64,000 bases of DNA from Sphingomonas lycopersici (GCF_026130605.1 NZ_JANFAU010000003.1:62001-126000); one strand, 5' to 3'; positions 8,029 to 18,207 are shown, numbered from the stretch's first letter. The notes: generated from the sequence alone by a model not told the origin. Translations and numbers: made by a program.

Positions 8029-9494
8029 AGCCCGGCTTCCGGAACGCGATGACCTGGCTCCACGATTGGGCGGGGCTGATCGTCGGCTGGCTGCTGTTCG
8101 TCATCGCTTTGGCCGGGACGCTCAGCGTCTTCCGCAGCGAGATCGGCAATTGGATGCGGCCCGAGGCGCGATGCTGCGCGGCCGACAGCGTCACTGCGGG
8201 CAGCGCGGCGGTGCACTGGCTGGGCAAGCATGCCGCGACATCGCCCGCGTGGTATATCCAGCCCGCCGACCGGCGATCGGCGACCAGCTATGCCGTCTGG
8301 ACCGCGCCCGGCGGCGATTTCGCGCAGAAATGGCTCGACCCCAAAACCGGCGATCCGGCGACGGTGCGCGATACGCTGGGCGGCGATTTCTTCTATCGGC
8401 TGCATTTCGAGCTCGAACTCCCCTTCCCTTGGGGCCGGGTGCTGGCCGGCGCGGCGGCGGTCGCGATGCTGCTCGCGCTGATCACCGGGATCGTCGCGCA
8501 TCGCCGCTTCTTCGTCGACTTCTTCACCTTCCGTGCCGGCAAGGGCCAACGAAGCTGGCTCGACGCGCATAATGTGCTCGCGGTCACCGCGCTGCCGTTT
8601 CATCTGATGATCGCCTTCACCGGCGCGCTGACGCTGGCCAATCTCATCATGCCGTGGGGCGCCTCGTCGCTCTATCGCGGCGATATGGCGGCGGTGTGGA
8701 AGGATCTTTATCCCGCCGCGGTCGATCGCCCGGCGCGACACGTCCCCGCCCCGCTGGCGCCGATCGCGCCGATGCTCGGCAAGGCGAAGCAGTTTTTTGG
8801 CAGCGATATCGCGCAGATCGCCATCCTCAACCCCGGCGACGCGGCGGCTGTGGTGTCGGTGACGAGCGGCGAGGACCAGCGCATCGGCATCCAGCGTCAG
8901 GTGATCAGCTTCGACGGCACCACCGGCCGCCCGATCGCCGCGCATGTCGAAAGACGCCCCGCGCTGCGCACCTTCAACTTCCTCTACGCGCTGCACACCG
9001 CACGCTTCGGCGAGACGCTGACGCGCTGGCTCTATTTCGTGTGCGGCCTGATGCTGACCGCGCTGATCGGCGCCGGGCTGGTGCTATGGACCGAGAAACG
9101 CCGGGCGCAGCGGCAGGGGCTGGGCTTTGCGATCGTCGAGCGGCTCAACATCGCGATCGTCGCGGGCACGCCGCTCGCTTTCGCCGCTTTCTTCCTCGCC
9201 AACCGCCTGTTGCCGATCGATCTGGCGCAGCGTGCGGCGACGGAAGTGCGGGTGATGTTCTGGCTGTGGGGGGCGATATTGATCTATGCCGCGCTTCGCC
9301 CGGCGCGGCGCGCGTGGCGCGAGATCCTCACCGTTACCGCCGCCGCCTGCGCGGCGATCCCGCTGACCGACCTGATCACCCGCTCGATGCGGCTCGATCG
9401 GTTGCATTTGACGGTGGCGCTGATCGCGCTGGCGCTGGCCGCCGGCTTCGTCTTCGCCGCGCGCCGCGCCGGCGGCCGGCGCGCCACCGCATGA
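8025..9494 (+). CDS. PepSY-associated TM protein (iron-uptake flavo/heme reductase-like)
   Basis: A 489-residue membrane protein beginning at GTG 8025, again in a GTGA overlap. It has the PepSY-TM layout: a first TM with HDWAGLIVGWLLFVIALAGT, a large periplasmic loop, a TM pair around residues 140-215 and several C-terminal TMs. Conserved histidines (HDWAG, HRRFF, HNVLAVTALPFH, ALHTARFGE) could ligate heme, as proposed for FoxB/PiuB-like proteins that reduce ferric siderophores. Position after a siderophore receptor supports that role. Direct evidence for the reaction is lacking. Confidence 0.88.
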   Translation: MKPGFRNAMTWLHDWAGLIVGWLLFVIALAGTLSVFRSEIGNWMRPEARCCAADSVTAGSAAVHWLGKHAATSPAWYIQPADRRSATSYAVWTAPGGDFAQKWLDPKTGDPATVRDTLGGDFFYRLHFELELPFPWGRVLAGAAAVAMLLALITGIVAHRRFFVDFFTFRAGKGQRSWLDAHNVLAVTALPFHLMIAFTGALTLANLIMPWGASSLYRGDMAAVWKDLYPAAVDRPARHVPAPLAPIAPMLGKAKQFFGSDIAQIAILNPGDAAAVVSVTSGEDQRIGIQRQVISFDGTTGRPIAAHVERRPALRTFNFLYALHTARFGETLTRWLYFVCGLMLTALIGAGLVLWTEKRRAQRQGLGFAIVERLNIAIVAGTPLAFAAFFLANRLLPIDLAQRAATEVRVMFWLWGAILIYAALRPARRAWREILTVTAAACAAIPLTDLITRSMRLDRLHLTVALIALALAAGFVFAARRAGGRRATA

Positions 9495-9772
9495 CGCCCG
9501 CGCTGCTCGCCTCCTTCGCCGCGCTGCTCGCGATCGCGCTGGCGACCCCGCGTCAGGCCGATCAGTGGCTCGGGCGGCGCTGGACCGCAACGCGCCGCCG
9601 CGCGCTGCGCTGCGCCGGCTTCGCGCTGCTCGCCTTATCGTTTCTGCTGCTTCCCTCGGGCGGCGAACAGGCGCGCGCGATCACCAGCTGGATCGGCGCG
9701 CTCGCGATCGAGGCGCTGGCGGCCGCCTTGTTGTTGCGCCCAGCGACACAGCGGAAATCCCGCCGCCGCTGA
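9491..9772 (+). CDS. DUF3325-type small membrane protein
   Basis: A 93-residue protein with an ATG at 9491 overlapping the PepSY stop (ATGA). It has an N-terminal TM, a RRWTATRRRALR basic segment, two further TMs (GFALLALSFLLLP and IGALAIEALAAALLL) and a basic tail. It is the usual last gene of the receptor/DUF3649/PepSY/DUF3325 iron cassette, so co-translation and a shared inner-membrane role are likely. Its biochemical function is unknown. Confidence 0.78.
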   Translation: MTPALLASFAALLAIALATPRQADQWLGRRWTATRRRALRCAGFALLALSFLLLPSGGEQARAITSWIGALAIEALAAALLLRPATQRKSRRR

Positions 9773-9783
9773 CGCCGAGACGA

Positions 9784-10584
9784 TCAGGCGAAGATATCGC
9801 TCAGCCGGCTGGTATCCGGCCCTTCCTTCCACTCGCGCAATTCGATGAACAGCGAGGTGAACATCGCCGCCATCCAGGTCGTCAACAGCGCGTTGATCAG
9901 CGCGATGATGATTTGTCCGATGCCAACGCTCGCCTGCGGGGCGGCCTGAAGCGAGGCGAGCGACATGGTCGAGGCTGCGCCCGTCAGCCCCGCAAAACTT
10001 AAGACGATGATGTAGATGACGAACATCGCCACGAAGACGCCTAGTATCTTCCAGCGTGCGCCCTTGGTCAGCCTCGCGCTGCGTCCGAACGCGCCGAACA
10101 CCCCCGGCCGCTCCGCCACCACGGCGACCATGGCCATCGACCACATCGTCGCAATGAAGATGCCGGGAACGATGAACAGCAAAAAGCCGAACATGATCGC
10201 AAGCGTGTAAAGCAGATAGACGATCACCAGCGGCACGCACCGTGCGACAGCCGCGCGAAGCATCTCGCCCAGCTCGGGCTTGCGCCCTTCGGCATGAGCG
10301 AGCGTCGCCTGGATCACCGCACCGAGCGCGGTCCCCCACAGTAGCGAAAGCAGAATCCCGCCGATGATGATCAGCCCCACCGGGGGCGGCGCGGTCCCCC
10401 GCGCCGCGGCAGCCATCAGCGCGTTGACCCCCAAAGTCTGGAACAGCAGCCCCGGAACCACCGTCAGCACGAAGATCGGCCCCAACGTCTGCAGCGGATA
10501 AGCGCGGATCGCGTCGAACCCGCGCGAGAACGCCTTGCCGACCGACAGCGCGCGTTGTTCTTCACCGAAAGCCTGTGTCGCCAT
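9784..10584 (-). CDS. multi-pass membrane protein (GlpQ membrane-domain/YciC-like), unknown function
   Basis: A 266-residue protein with about six hydrophobic segments, glycine/proline-rich loops such as FLLFIVPGIFIATMWSM, and a cytoplasmic N terminus. The start at 10584 (MATQAFGEEQR) follows a purine-rich GGGGGCAGGG; the longer in-frame extension to 10662 is not protein-like. The overall pattern resembles the membrane domain found with glycerophosphodiester phosphodiesterases, but no catalytic domain is present. It converges on the iron cassette, with 11 bases between stops, and diverges from the DUF4129 gene. Confidence 0.7.
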   Translation of the reverse strand: MATQAFGEEQRALSVGKAFSRGFDAIRAYPLQTLGPIFVLTVVPGLLFQTLGVNALMAAAARGTAPPPVGLIIIGGILLSLLWGTALGAVIQATLAHAEGRKPELGEMLRAAVARCVPLVIVYLLYTLAIMFGFLLFIVPGIFIATMWSMAMVAVVAERPGVFGAFGRSARLTKGARWKILGVFVAMFVIYIIVLSFAGLTGAASTMSLASLQAAPQASVGIGQIIIALINALLTTWMAAMFTSLFIELREWKEGPDTSRLSDIFA

Positions 10585-10715
10585 GCGCCCTGCCCCCAAG
10601 GTTAAGCTGCGGCGAACCTGCGCCCGATGCGGGGCGCTGTCCAGCGAATTGATTGTAAACATTTTTTACCAGCCGGTTGCGCGATGCCCGCGCTTCGCTA
10701 AGCTCCGGGGCAACC

Positions 10716-11444
10716 GTGCGATCCTCGCTCGGGGAGGGCGTTATCGGGGGACAGGTTCAACCAGCGGCGGCGGCCGATCCGCTCGTGGCGGCGCATCAGG
10801 CGATGCGCGCCGATGCGTCGATCCAGTTCGACTTCACGCGCCCGCCCAAGCCGCCCGAGCCGCCCGCCTGGCTGCGCAAGCTGGCGGAGTGGATCGGCGA
10901 CGCGCTGGCGCCGGTGGGGCGTTTCCTGCGCTGGATCTCCAGCCTGATGCCCGACGCGCCTTATGCGCGGATCCTGCTGTGGACGCTGATCGTGCTGCTC
11001 GCCGCCGGGCTGGTGTGGATGATCGTCGATCGCGCGCGCGGCGGCGAATGGCGGCTGCCGCGACGGCCGCGGCGGCGGCGGAAGGTCGAGGCCACGGCGG
11101 CCGAGGAGATATGGGCGCCCGAGGCCGGCCCGGCGCGCGCCTGGCTGGAGGAAGCCGATGCGCTCGCCGCCGAAGGGCATTACGCCGAAGCGGTCCACCA
11201 CTTGCTGTTCCGGTCGGTCGAGGATATCGCGCGACGGCGACCGCAGCTCGTCCGTCCGGCGCTGACCAGTCGCGAGCTCGCCCGCGCCGAGGCCCTGCCG
11301 CCGGCGGTGCGCGGATTGTTCGCATCGATCGCGGCGCTGGTCGAGCGCAGTCTGTTCGGCGGGCGGCCGGTCGGCGGCGACGACTGGCGCGTCGCGCGGG
11401 CGGCTTATGCCGATCTCGCCCTTAATCAGGCGTGGCGCGGATGA
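10716..11444 (+). CDS. DUF4129 domain membrane protein
   Basis: First gene of a MoxR/DUF58 cluster. A proline-rich N-terminal segment (DFTRPPKPPEPPAW) leads to one TM (ARILLWTLIVLLAAGLVWMI). A basic stretch and a C-terminal DUF4129 region follow, with AEGHYAEAVHHLLFRSVEDI and RRPQLVRPALTSRELAR, characteristic of the domain often fused to transglutaminases. The start is uncertain: GTG 10716 behind CCGGGG is used here; TTG 10677 or GTG 10782 are alternatives. The stop overlaps the next ATG (ATGA). Function is unknown; such clusters are linked to envelope stress or protein maturation. Confidence 0.8.
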   Translation: MRSSLGEGVIGGQVQPAAAADPLVAAHQAMRADASIQFDFTRPPKPPEPPAWLRKLAEWIGDALAPVGRFLRWISSLMPDAPYARILLWTLIVLLAAGLVWMIVDRARGGEWRLPRRPRRRRKVEATAAEEIWAPEAGPARAWLEEADALAAEGHYAEAVHHLLFRSVEDIARRRPQLVRPALTSRELARAEALPPAVRGLFASIAALVERSLFGGRPVGGDDWRVARAAYADLALNQAWRG

Positions 11445-12655
11445 GCGATCTGGCGAGCGGCCGCGACAGACCCGCGCTCTTCCGGCCGGTCACGGTCGCG
11501 CTGCTGCTCGCGGTCGGCGTCATCGGTTTCGTCGGCTCGCTGCTGCTCGGGGCGTTCGCGCCCGATCTCGGCAGTGGCGGCGCGCCCGCGGGATCGCACG
11601 CTTTGTCCAAGGCGTCGACGGGCTATGCCGGGCTGGTCGAGCTGGCGCGGGCGACCGGGCGCTATCCCAGCATCATCCGCGACGAAGCGGATTGGGATAC
11701 CGACAATCTGCTCGTCATCACCCCCGAGCGTGGCGCGGCGGATATGACCAAGATCCTTGCCGCCCGCACCAATCTGCCGACGCTGATCGTGTTGCCGAAA
11801 TGGCTGACGGCGGCCGATCAGGACAATCCCGGCTGGGTCAATATCGTCGGGCTGCTGCCCGCCGGCGAGCCCGAAGGCGTCCTGGCGCCGGCGACGCGGC
11901 TGCGCGTCGGGCGGGTCAAGAGGTTCGGGCGGCCGCTGGTGCCGGTGGGGGGCATGCCGAAGCTGCTCGCGGTCGCCGCGCCGCGACCGTTGCAGGCGAT
12001 CGCCGCGACGCCGCTGCTCGATCCGCTGCTGACCGACGAGCGCGGGCATATCGTCCTCGGGCGGATCCACGACACGAAGCGCTACGTGCTCGCCGACCCC
12101 GATCTCCTGTCGAACCACGGGATCCGCGATCTGCCCCACGCGCGCGCGGCGCTGGCGCTGCTCGATCACCTCAACGCGCCCGGCGTGTCGGGGATCGCCT
12201 TCGACGTGGTGACCAACGATCTCGCGCGTGGCCGGAGCCCGTTGAAGCTGATGTTCGTCCCGCCGTTCGTCGGCGCGACGATCCTGCTCGCGGTCGCGCT
12301 GGCGCTCGCCGGGTGGCAGGCGGTGACCCGGTTCGGCGCGCCGCGCCCGCGCGCTCGCGCGATCGCCTTCGGCAAGGTCGCGCTGATCGACAATACCGCC
12401 GCGCTGGTTCGGCGCGCCGGTCGCGAGGCGTCGCTGGGATATCGCTATGCCGCGCTGGTCCGCGATCGCGCGCGCGCGGTGTTCGGCGTGCCTGCGGGGC
12501 TGCGCGATGCCGAGGCCGACACCTATCTCGACGGCCTCGGCGGCGATACGCGCTTCACCGAGCTGTTCGCGGCGGCGGAACGTGCCGACCGGCGTGAGGA
12601 TATCTTGGGCGCCGCGCGCGCGCTCAATCACTGGTTGTGGGAGGAAAGACGGTGA
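11441..12655 (+). CDS. DUF4350 domain protein
   Basis: A 404-residue protein with one N-terminal TM ([21 protein letters not shown]), a DUF4350-type soluble domain ([20 protein letters not shown]... followed by LLVITPE) and a second TM near residue 280 ([18 protein letters not shown]). It has a C-terminal cytosolic tail. The domain resembles a GATase/ThuA-like fold and usually partners DUF4129 and MoxR proteins. It sits between those two with 4-base overlaps at both ends (ATGA, GTGA), implying obligate co-expression. Confidence 0.82.
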   Translation: MSDLASGRDRPALFRPVTVALLLAVGVIGFVGSLLLGAFAPDLGSGGAPAGSHALSKASTGYAGLVELARATGRYPSIIRDEADWDTDNLLVITPERGAADMTKILAARTNLPTLIVLPKWLTAADQDNPGWVNIVGLLPAGEPEGVLAPATRLRVGRVKRFGRPLVPVGGMPKLLAVAAPRPLQAIAATPLLDPLLTDERGHIVLGRIHDTKRYVLADPDLLSNHGIRDLPHARAALALLDHLNAPGVSGIAFDVVTNDLARGRSPLKLMFVPPFVGATILLAVALALAGWQAVTRFGAPRPRARAIAFGKVALIDNTAALVRRAGREASLGYRYAALVRDRARAVFGVPAGLRDAEADTYLDGLGGDTRFTELFAAAERADRREDILGAARALNHWLWEERR

Positions 12656-13608
12656 CGGTTGAAGAAGTTCAGGCGCTCGGCCGGGCGATCCGCGGCGAAA
12701 TCGGCAAGGCGGTCGTCGGGCAGGAAGCGACCGTCGACCTGATGCTCGTCGCGCTGTTCGCCGGCGGGCATATCCTGCTCGAAGGCCCGCCGGGCACCGC
12801 CAAGACGTTGCTCGCGCACAGCTTCGCCGAGGCGATCGGGCTGCAGTTCGGCCGCATCCAGTTTACCCCCGATCTGATGCCGGGCGACATCATCGGCGCC
12901 AATCTGTTCAACTTCCAGACCTCGTCCTTCACGCTGACGCGCGGCCCGATCTTCACCGAATTGCTGCTCGCTGACGAAATCAACCGCACCCCGCCCAAGA
13001 CGCAGGCCGCCTTGCTCGAGGCGATGCAGGAACGCACCGTGACGATCGACGGCGAGAGCCTGCGGCTGAGCGAGCATTTCATGGTGGTCGCGACGCAGAA
13101 TCCGATCGAGCAGCAGGGCGTCTATCCGCTGCCCGAGGCGCAGCTCGATCGCTTCCTGTTCAAACAGGCGGTCGATTATCCCAGCGCCGAGGAGGAGCGC
13201 CGCATCGTCGCGACCCACGGTGCGCGGCAGGCGGCGATGTCGCCCGCCGACTGGGGCGTCACGCGCTGCGCCGACAGCGCGACGATCGCGGCGGCGATCG
13301 CGGCGGTCGCGCAGGTGCGGCTGATCGACGAGGTGACCGATTATGTCGTCGCGCTGGTGCGCGGGACGCGCGACGTCGCCGATCTGGAAAGCGGCGCCTC
13401 TCCCCGCGCCGGGGCGATGCTCGCCGGAGCCGCGCGGGCGCGCGCCGCGCTCGACGCGCGCGATTTCGTCATCCCCGACGATGTGAAGGCGCTCGCCCCC
13501 GCGCTGCTGCGTCATCGCCTGACGCTGTCGCCGGCGGCCGAGATCGGCGGGCGCGCGATCGAGGATGTGGTGAACGGGATCATCGAGACGATCGAGGCGC
13601 CGCGTTGA
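12652..13608 (+). CDS. MoxR family AAA+ ATPase
   Basis: A cytosolic AAA+ chaperone-like ATPase of 318 residues. The Walker A motif GPPGTAKT is at residues 45-52 and Walker B LLLADE ends at Asp108-Glu109, followed by [18 protein letters not shown], a MoxR hallmark. Sensor-type ATQNP and the winged C-terminal lid are present. The GTG start at 12652 overlaps the upstream stop and has an excellent GGAGG 8 bases upstream. MoxR proteins work with a von Willebrand-type partner; here the partner is the DUF58 protein encoded next. Confidence 0.95.
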   Translation: MTVEEVQALGRAIRGEIGKAVVGQEATVDLMLVALFAGGHILLEGPPGTAKTLLAHSFAEAIGLQFGRIQFTPDLMPGDIIGANLFNFQTSSFTLTRGPIFTELLLADEINRTPPKTQAALLEAMQERTVTIDGESLRLSEHFMVVATQNPIEQQGVYPLPEAQLDRFLFKQAVDYPSAEEERRIVATHGARQAAMSPADWGVTRCADSATIAAAIAAVAQVRLIDEVTDYVVALVRGTRDVADLESGASPRAGAMLAGAARARAALDARDFVIPDDVKALAPALLRHRLTLSPAAEIGGRAIEDVVNGIIETIEAPR

Positions 13609-14915
13609 TCTATCCCACGCGCCTTGCGGTGATCGGCGCGGTTGCCGGCGCGCCGCTGGCGTTGGCGCTCGCCGTCGCGCTGCCCGGGCGTTGGCAGCTC
13701 GCATTGCTGTGGCCGCTCGCGTTGTTGCTGCTGGTCCTCGCCGACGCGCTGCTCGGTGCCGCGCGCGCGACCGCCGAGCTGGTACTGCCGCGCAGTGCGG
13801 CGATCGGCGCCCCGCTCGACGTGCCGGTGATTGTCGGCATTGCCGGCCAACGGCCGCCGCGGCGGGTCGAGGTGGCGCTTTCGCCCGATCCGCTCGTCGC
13901 GATCGAGGATGACGGACGTATCGGGGTCGCGCTGCTCGGGGGCGAAGGGATCGGCGCGCTGACGCTGACCCCGGTGCGGCGTGGGACGGCGGCGTTTCGG
14001 GACCTGTGGCTGCGCTGGACCGGGCCGCTCGGGCTCGTCTGGCATCAGCGGCGGCTTGCCGGGGAGCGGCGACTGGCGATCCTCCCCGATATCCAGGCGA
14101 TACAGGACCGCGGCGCGCAATTGTTTCAGCGGCACGCGCTGCAGGGGCTGGTCGCGCAGGCCGATCGCGGCGACGGCACCGATTTCCACGCGCTCGTCGA
14201 ATTTCGCGCCGGGATGGACCGGCGCGCGATCGACTGGAAGCAATCGGCGCGTTTCCACAAGCTCCACGCCAAGGAATTCCACAGCGAGCGCAACAGCCAG
14301 ATCGTCTTCGCGATCGACGCCGGGCGCCAGATGTCGGAGCCGGTCGCGGGAATGCCGCGGGTCGATCGTGCGGTGATAGGGGCGCTTCTGTGCGGCTGGG
14401 TCGCGCTCAAGCTCGGCGACCGCATCGCGCTTTCCGCCTTCGATGCGCGCCCGCGTATCTCGAGCGGGTTCATCGGCGGCGCGGCGGCGTTTCCCGAGCT
14501 GCAGCACCTCGCCGCGACGATCGATTACAGCAATGAGGAAACCAATTACACCTTCGCGCTCACCACGCTCGCCGCGCAACTGACGCGGCGCTCGATGATC
14601 GTGCTGTTCACCGAATTCACCGATCTCACCTCGGCCGATTTCCTCGTTCGCGCGGTGGCGCGGCTGATGAAGAAGCATCTCATCCTGATCGTCGTGCTGC
14701 GCGACGAGGAACTGGAGACGATCGTCGACCGCGCCCCCGAAACCCCTGCCGACGTCACCCGCGCGGTCACCGCGGCGGCGCTGCTGCGCGATCGGCTGCT
14801 GGTGCTGACCCGGCTGCGCCATCTCGGCGCGCATGTCATCGAAAGCGAGCATGATCGCGTCGGCGATCGGCTGGTCCACGGCTATATCGATCTCAAGCGG
14901 AGGAACTTGCTGTGA
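13605..14915 (+). CDS. DUF58 domain protein (vWA-like MoxR partner)
   Basis: A 436-residue protein with two N-terminal TMs (about residues 10-50) and a DUF58 domain marked by [21 protein letters not shown] and [16 protein letters not shown] vWA-like portion follows, with [14 protein letters not shown] in place of a canonical DxSxS MIDAS site. The TTG start overlaps the moxR stop as TTGA. DUF58 proteins are the standard companion of MoxR ATPases and may be remodelled by them at the membrane. The degenerate MIDAS (D-A-G) may mean metal is not bound. Confidence 0.88.
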   Translation: MIYPTRLAVIGAVAGAPLALALAVALPGRWQLALLWPLALLLLVLADALLGAARATAELVLPRSAAIGAPLDVPVIVGIAGQRPPRRVEVALSPDPLVAIEDDGRIGVALLGGEGIGALTLTPVRRGTAAFRDLWLRWTGPLGLVWHQRRLAGERRLAILPDIQAIQDRGAQLFQRHALQGLVAQADRGDGTDFHALVEFRAGMDRRAIDWKQSARFHKLHAKEFHSERNSQIVFAIDAGRQMSEPVAGMPRVDRAVIGALLCGWVALKLGDRIALSAFDARPRISSGFIGGAAAFPELQHLAATIDYSNEETNYTFALTTLAAQLTRRSMIVLFTEFTDLTSADFLVRAVARLMKKHLILIVVLRDEELETIVDRAPETPADVTRAVTAAALLRDRLLVLTRLRHLGAHVIESEHDRVGDRLVHGYIDLKRRNLL

Positions 14916-15934
14916 CCGCGCGCGTCGAGGATCAACCGATCCTGCTCAACGCCAGCCGCTTCCGCGCCGCCCATGCCGCTGATTGGGAGCGGCTGGAGGC
15001 ATTGGTCTCGCGGATCGAGAAACGCTCGCTGCGCGCGATCTCCGACGACGACCTGCTCGCGCTCCCCCTGCTCTATCGCACCACCTTGTCGTCGCTGTCG
15101 GTGGCACGTGAGACCTCGCTCGATCGCGCATTGATCACCTATCTCGAGCAATTGTGCGCGCGCGCCTATTTCCAGGTCTATGGCGTGCCGACCTCGGCGG
15201 CGCGCGAGCTGGGCGGGTTTTTCGCGCGCGGCTGGCCCGGTGCGGTCGCGTCGCTGTGGCGCGAGACGCTGGCGATGGCGCTGATCACCGTCGCGGGGGC
15301 GATCGCGGCCTATATCCTCGTGCGGAGCGATCCCGGCTGGTTCTACGGCGTCATCCCCAAGGGGCTGGCGGGCGGGCGCGATCCTTCGGCCTCGATCGCC
15401 GCGCTGCGCGCCACGCTCTATCCGCATGCCAGCGACGGGCTCGCCACCTTTGCCGCCTTCCTGTTCGGGCATAATGCGCAGATCGCGATCTTTTCCTTCG
15501 CGCTGGGCTTTGCGCTGGCGGTGCCGACCATATTGCTGATCCTCTATAACGGGCTGATGCTCGGGGCGATGTTCGCGGTCTTCACCCCCAAGGGGCTCGG
15601 GCTGAGCTTCGCCGCCTGGCTGTCGATCCACGGCACGACCGAGCTGTTCGCGATCATCATCTCGGGCGCGGCGGGGATGCGGATCGGCACCGCGATCGCC
15701 TTCCCCGGCCGTGCCGACCGGATGGACGCCGCGATCGCCGCCGGGCGGACCGCGGCGACCGCGATGATCGGCGCGGTGGTGATGCTCGCGGTGGCCGGGG
15801 TGCTCGAAGGGATCGGGCGTCAGGTGGTGCGCACCGACGGCATGCGCGCGGCGATCGGCGCGGCGATGCTGGTCGGCTGGCTGGTCTATTTCTACGGGCT
15901 GGGGAGGCGGCGTGCGCTGGCCGTTCGGACCTAG
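14912..15934 (+). CDS. SpoIIM-like (stage II sporulation M family) membrane protein
   Basis: A 340-residue membrane protein with a long soluble N-terminal helical region (to about residue 105) followed by five to six TMs. The motif FGHNAQIAIFSFALGFALAVPT and later SIHGTTELFAIIISGAAGM are the conserved core of the SpoIIM/DUF95 family. The GTG start overlaps the DUF58 stop (GTGA) and is preceded by GGAGGAA. In non-sporulating bacteria this family accompanies MoxR clusters and RDD proteins; its role is not established. Confidence 0.88.
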   Translation: MTARVEDQPILLNASRFRAAHAADWERLEALVSRIEKRSLRAISDDDLLALPLLYRTTLSSLSVARETSLDRALITYLEQLCARAYFQVYGVPTSAARELGGFFARGWPGAVASLWRETLAMALITVAGAIAAYILVRSDPGWFYGVIPKGLAGGRDPSASIAALRATLYPHASDGLATFAAFLFGHNAQIAIFSFALGFALAVPTILLILYNGLMLGAMFAVFTPKGLGLSFAAWLSIHGTTELFAIIISGAAGMRIGTAIAFPGRADRMDAAIAAGRTAATAMIGAVVMLAVAGVLEGIGRQVVRTDGMRAAIGAAMLVGWLVYFYGLGRRRALAVRT

Positions 15935-16781
15935 GCGCGCGCGCGCCGCCGGGCCGGATGCGCTGCGCCGGACCTTCATCACGCCGGAGGGGGTCGACCT
16001 ACGGCTCGAACTCGGCGCAACCGGCGCGCGGATCGCCGCCTTCGCGCTCGATGTCGCGCTGATCCTGGTCATATTGGTCGTCGCGACGCTGGTGATCGGC
16101 TGGGCGGCGATCGCCACCCGCTCCGAACTGCTCGTCATCCTGTGGCTGATCGGCGCGTTCATGCTGCGCAACGGCTGGTTCGTGCTGTTCGAGATGAGCG
16201 GGCGCGGCGCCACCCCGGGGAAGCGCGCGATGGGGTTGCGCGTGGTCGCGCGGGACGGCGCGCGGCTGACCGCCGGGGCGGTGATCGCGCGCAACGCATT
16301 GCGGGAGATCGAGCTGTTCCTGCCGCTGTCGTTCCTCGCCGCGCAGACCGCGCAGGGCACGGCGGATGCGTTCCTTGCGCTCTTCGCGCTGGCGTGGAGC
16401 GGGATTTTCCTGTTCTTCCCGCTGTTCAACCGCGATCGGCTGCGCGCCGGCGATCTCGTCGCGGGGACATGGGTGATCCACGCGCCGGGCGGCAAGCTCG
16501 CCGCCGATATCGGCCCCGCGCCCGATCGCGCGCGACGGCATTTCTCGGATGCCGCGCTCGCGCTTTACGGCGTCTACGAGCTGCAGACGCTGGAAGACGT
16601 GCTGCGCGGCGGCCGGCCGAGCGCGGTCGCCACGGTGGCGGCGACGATCCGCCGCAAGGCCAATATCGCCGACGACGGCGACGATCTCGGTTTCCTGACC
16701 GATTATTATCTTGCGTTATGCGCGCGGCTGGAAAGCGGGCTGCTCGTCGGGCGGCGGCGGCAGAACAAGTTCGGCAATTAG
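15912..16781 (+). CDS. RDD family membrane protein
   Basis: A 289-residue protein with the RDD domain in the first two thirds. It shows a TM carrying RIAAFALDVALILVILVVATL, then GATPGKRAMGLRVV and FNRDRLRAGDLVAGTWVI, the conserved Arg/Asp motifs. A soluble C-terminal extension of roughly 100 residues follows. It overlaps the SpoIIM-like gene by 23 bases, starts with GTG and ends the MoxR cluster. RDD proteins are putative transporters; some are Na+/H+ antiporters, but nothing here fixes the substrate. Confidence 0.87.
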   Translation: MRWPFGPRRARAAGPDALRRTFITPEGVDLRLELGATGARIAAFALDVALILVILVVATLVIGWAAIATRSELLVILWLIGAFMLRNGWFVLFEMSGRGATPGKRAMGLRVVARDGARLTAGAVIARNALREIELFLPLSFLAAQTAQGTADAFLALFALAWSGIFLFFPLFNRDRLRAGDLVAGTWVIHAPGGKLAADIGPAPDRARRHFSDAALALYGVYELQTLEDVLRGGRPSAVATVAATIRRKANIADDGDDLGFLTDYYLALCARLESGLLVGRRRQNKFGN

Positions 16782-16849
16782 CCGCATCGCAACCCTCTCC
16801 CCCGTGCAAGCGTTGCAGAAGCAAAGCGAAAATCGGAAGGAGAACGGCG

Positions 16850-17296
16850 ATGCGGCTTGCGCATGCGACCCATGTACTCGTCACCGACGGCCAGAAACGG
16901 CTGCTGTTCCGCAACAGCGGCGACGCCACTTACCCCCATCTCGAGCCGGTCAACCTGCTCGAAGACGTGAACCCGCCCGACCGCGACCAGAAGAGCGACC
17001 GGCCGGGGCGGACCTCGTTCTCGCTGTCGGGGGCGACGCGCCGCAGCGCTTATGCCGAGACCGACTTTCACGCGCAGGAGAAGAAGAGCTTCGCCGCCGA
17101 AACCGCCGCTTTCCTGCGCGATCAGGCGCTGCAACAGGCGTTCGACGCGCTGATCGTCGTTGCGGATCCGCGCACTTTGGGTGAATTGCGCGGCCAGCTC
17201 GATCCGGCAGTCAAGGATCGCATCGTCGGCGAGATCGCCAAGGATCTCGTCAAACATCCCACCACCGCGATCGAGCAGGCGATCATCGCGGAGTAA
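16850..17296 (+). CDS. host attachment family protein (putative baeRF/eRF1-like)
   Basis: A 148-residue cytosolic protein of the 'protein required for attachment to host cells' family. It shows the N-terminal LAHATHVLVTDGQKRLLFRN and the C-terminal VVADPRTLGELRGQLDPAVK / IAKDLVKHP motifs seen across the family. The ATG at 16850 follows AAGGAG at the right distance; the long in-frame upstream extension overlaps the RDD gene and is an artefact. The eRF1-like fold suggests a ribosome-linked role, and the family name derives from a plant-colonisation phenotype. A non-coding gap of 68 bases separates it from the RDD gene. Confidence 0.85.
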   Translation: MRLAHATHVLVTDGQKRLLFRNSGDATYPHLEPVNLLEDVNPPDRDQKSDRPGRTSFSLSGATRRSAYAETDFHAQEKKSFAAETAAFLRDQALQQAFDALIVVADPRTLGELRGQLDPAVKDRIVGEIAKDLVKHPTTAIEQAIIAE

Positions 17297-17302
17297 CCGG
17301 CC

Positions 17303-18145
17303 TTACCGCTGCCCGGCGAACATCGTGACGGTGCGCCCGCCGACCCACACGTCGCCGTTCGCATCCTGCGACACCGCGATCCGCCCGGCGCGTCCAAGGC
17401 GCGTGCCCTGCGCCGCGACATAGGAACCGCGCGCGCGGCCGCTGGCGAACAACCACTGGCCGACCGAGGCGTTGAGGCTGCCGGTCACCGGATCTTCGAT
17501 CAGCGCGCCGTGCGCGTCGCTGAAGATCGCGCGCAGCTCGAACGCGACCGCGTCGCCCGGCTCATGCGGGCCGACCACGCCGATATCGATCCGCTGCGCG
17601 TGGTGTCGTGCGGGCTCCAGCGCCAGCACCGCCTCCGCCGATCCGAGCATCACCGCGATCCAGCCCGGGCCGTTATCGACCCATTGGGCGTCGACGATCG
17701 CCGCGCGATCGATCCGCAGCACCTCGGCGACCTCGGTGATCTCCGCCTCGCTCGGGGTGCCGCTGCGGACCAGCGGCGGGGCGCGGAAGGCGAGATTGCC
17801 GTCGGCGGCGCGGCGCAGCTCGATCAGCCCCGCGCCGCATTGCTGGACGATGACCCCGTCACGCTGGGGCTGCCCGCCCGCTTCGAGCCAGGCATGGCAG
17901 GTGCCGAGCGTAGGATGCCCCGCGAACGGCAATTCGTGCGCCAGGGTGAAGATGCGCACGTGATAATCCGCCGCCGCGTCGGTCGTCGGTACCAGGAAGG
18001 TCGTCTCGGAGAGGTTGAGCCACTGCGCGATGCGCTGCATCTCCTCGGTCGTCAGCCCTTGCGTATCGGCGATCACCGCGAGCGGATTGCCGCTGAAATC
18101 CGCGCTGCCGAACACGTCGACAAGGCTGAACGGGCGATGGGGCAT
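17303..18145 (-). CDS. PhzF family isomerase/epimerase
   Basis: A 280-residue PhzF-fold enzyme of the diaminopimelate-epimerase superfamily. The N-terminal SLVDVFGSADFSGNPLAV and the catalytic Glu47 in NLSETTF match PhzF, as do ELPFAGHPTLGT and EDPVTGS. Most members outside phenazine producers have unknown substrates; no other phenazine gene is present. The start at 18145 has GAGGAG upstream. It is divergent from a MocR-type regulator 111 bases away, which probably controls it. Confidence 0.9.
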   Translation of the reverse strand: MPHRPFSLVDVFGSADFSGNPLAVIADTQGLTTEEMQRIAQWLNLSETTFLVPTTDAAADYHVRIFTLAHELPFAGHPTLGTCHAWLEAGGQPQRDGVIVQQCGAGLIELRRAADGNLAFRAPPLVRSGTPSEAEITEVAEVLRIDRAAIVDAQWVDNGPGWIAVMLGSAEAVLALEPARHHAQRIDIGVVGPHEPGDAVAFELRAIFSDAHGALIEDPVTGSLNASVGQWLFASGRARGSYVAAQGTRLGRAGRIAVSQDANGDVWVGGRTVTMFAGQR

Positions 18146-18207
18146 GAATTTTCTCCTCTTGGCGATGCGTGATCCGCGATGCCGCGCCGCGGCTGGCGCG
18201 AACAGAG

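Noticed and set aside
6860..8227. A 455-codon minus-strand frame opposite the siderophore receptor
   Set aside because: It is a shadow of GC-rich coding sequence and crosses three tightly overlapping plus-strand genes.
13512..14879. A 455-codon minus-strand frame opposite moxR and DUF58
   Set aside because: It covers two well-supported plus-strand genes, has low-complexity RQ-rich composition and no recognisable motif.
16142..16849. An in-frame extension that would make the host-attachment protein 384 residues
   Set aside because: The extension overlaps the RDD gene, is arginine-rich, and the internal ATG at 16850 has a good AAGGAG and matches the family start.
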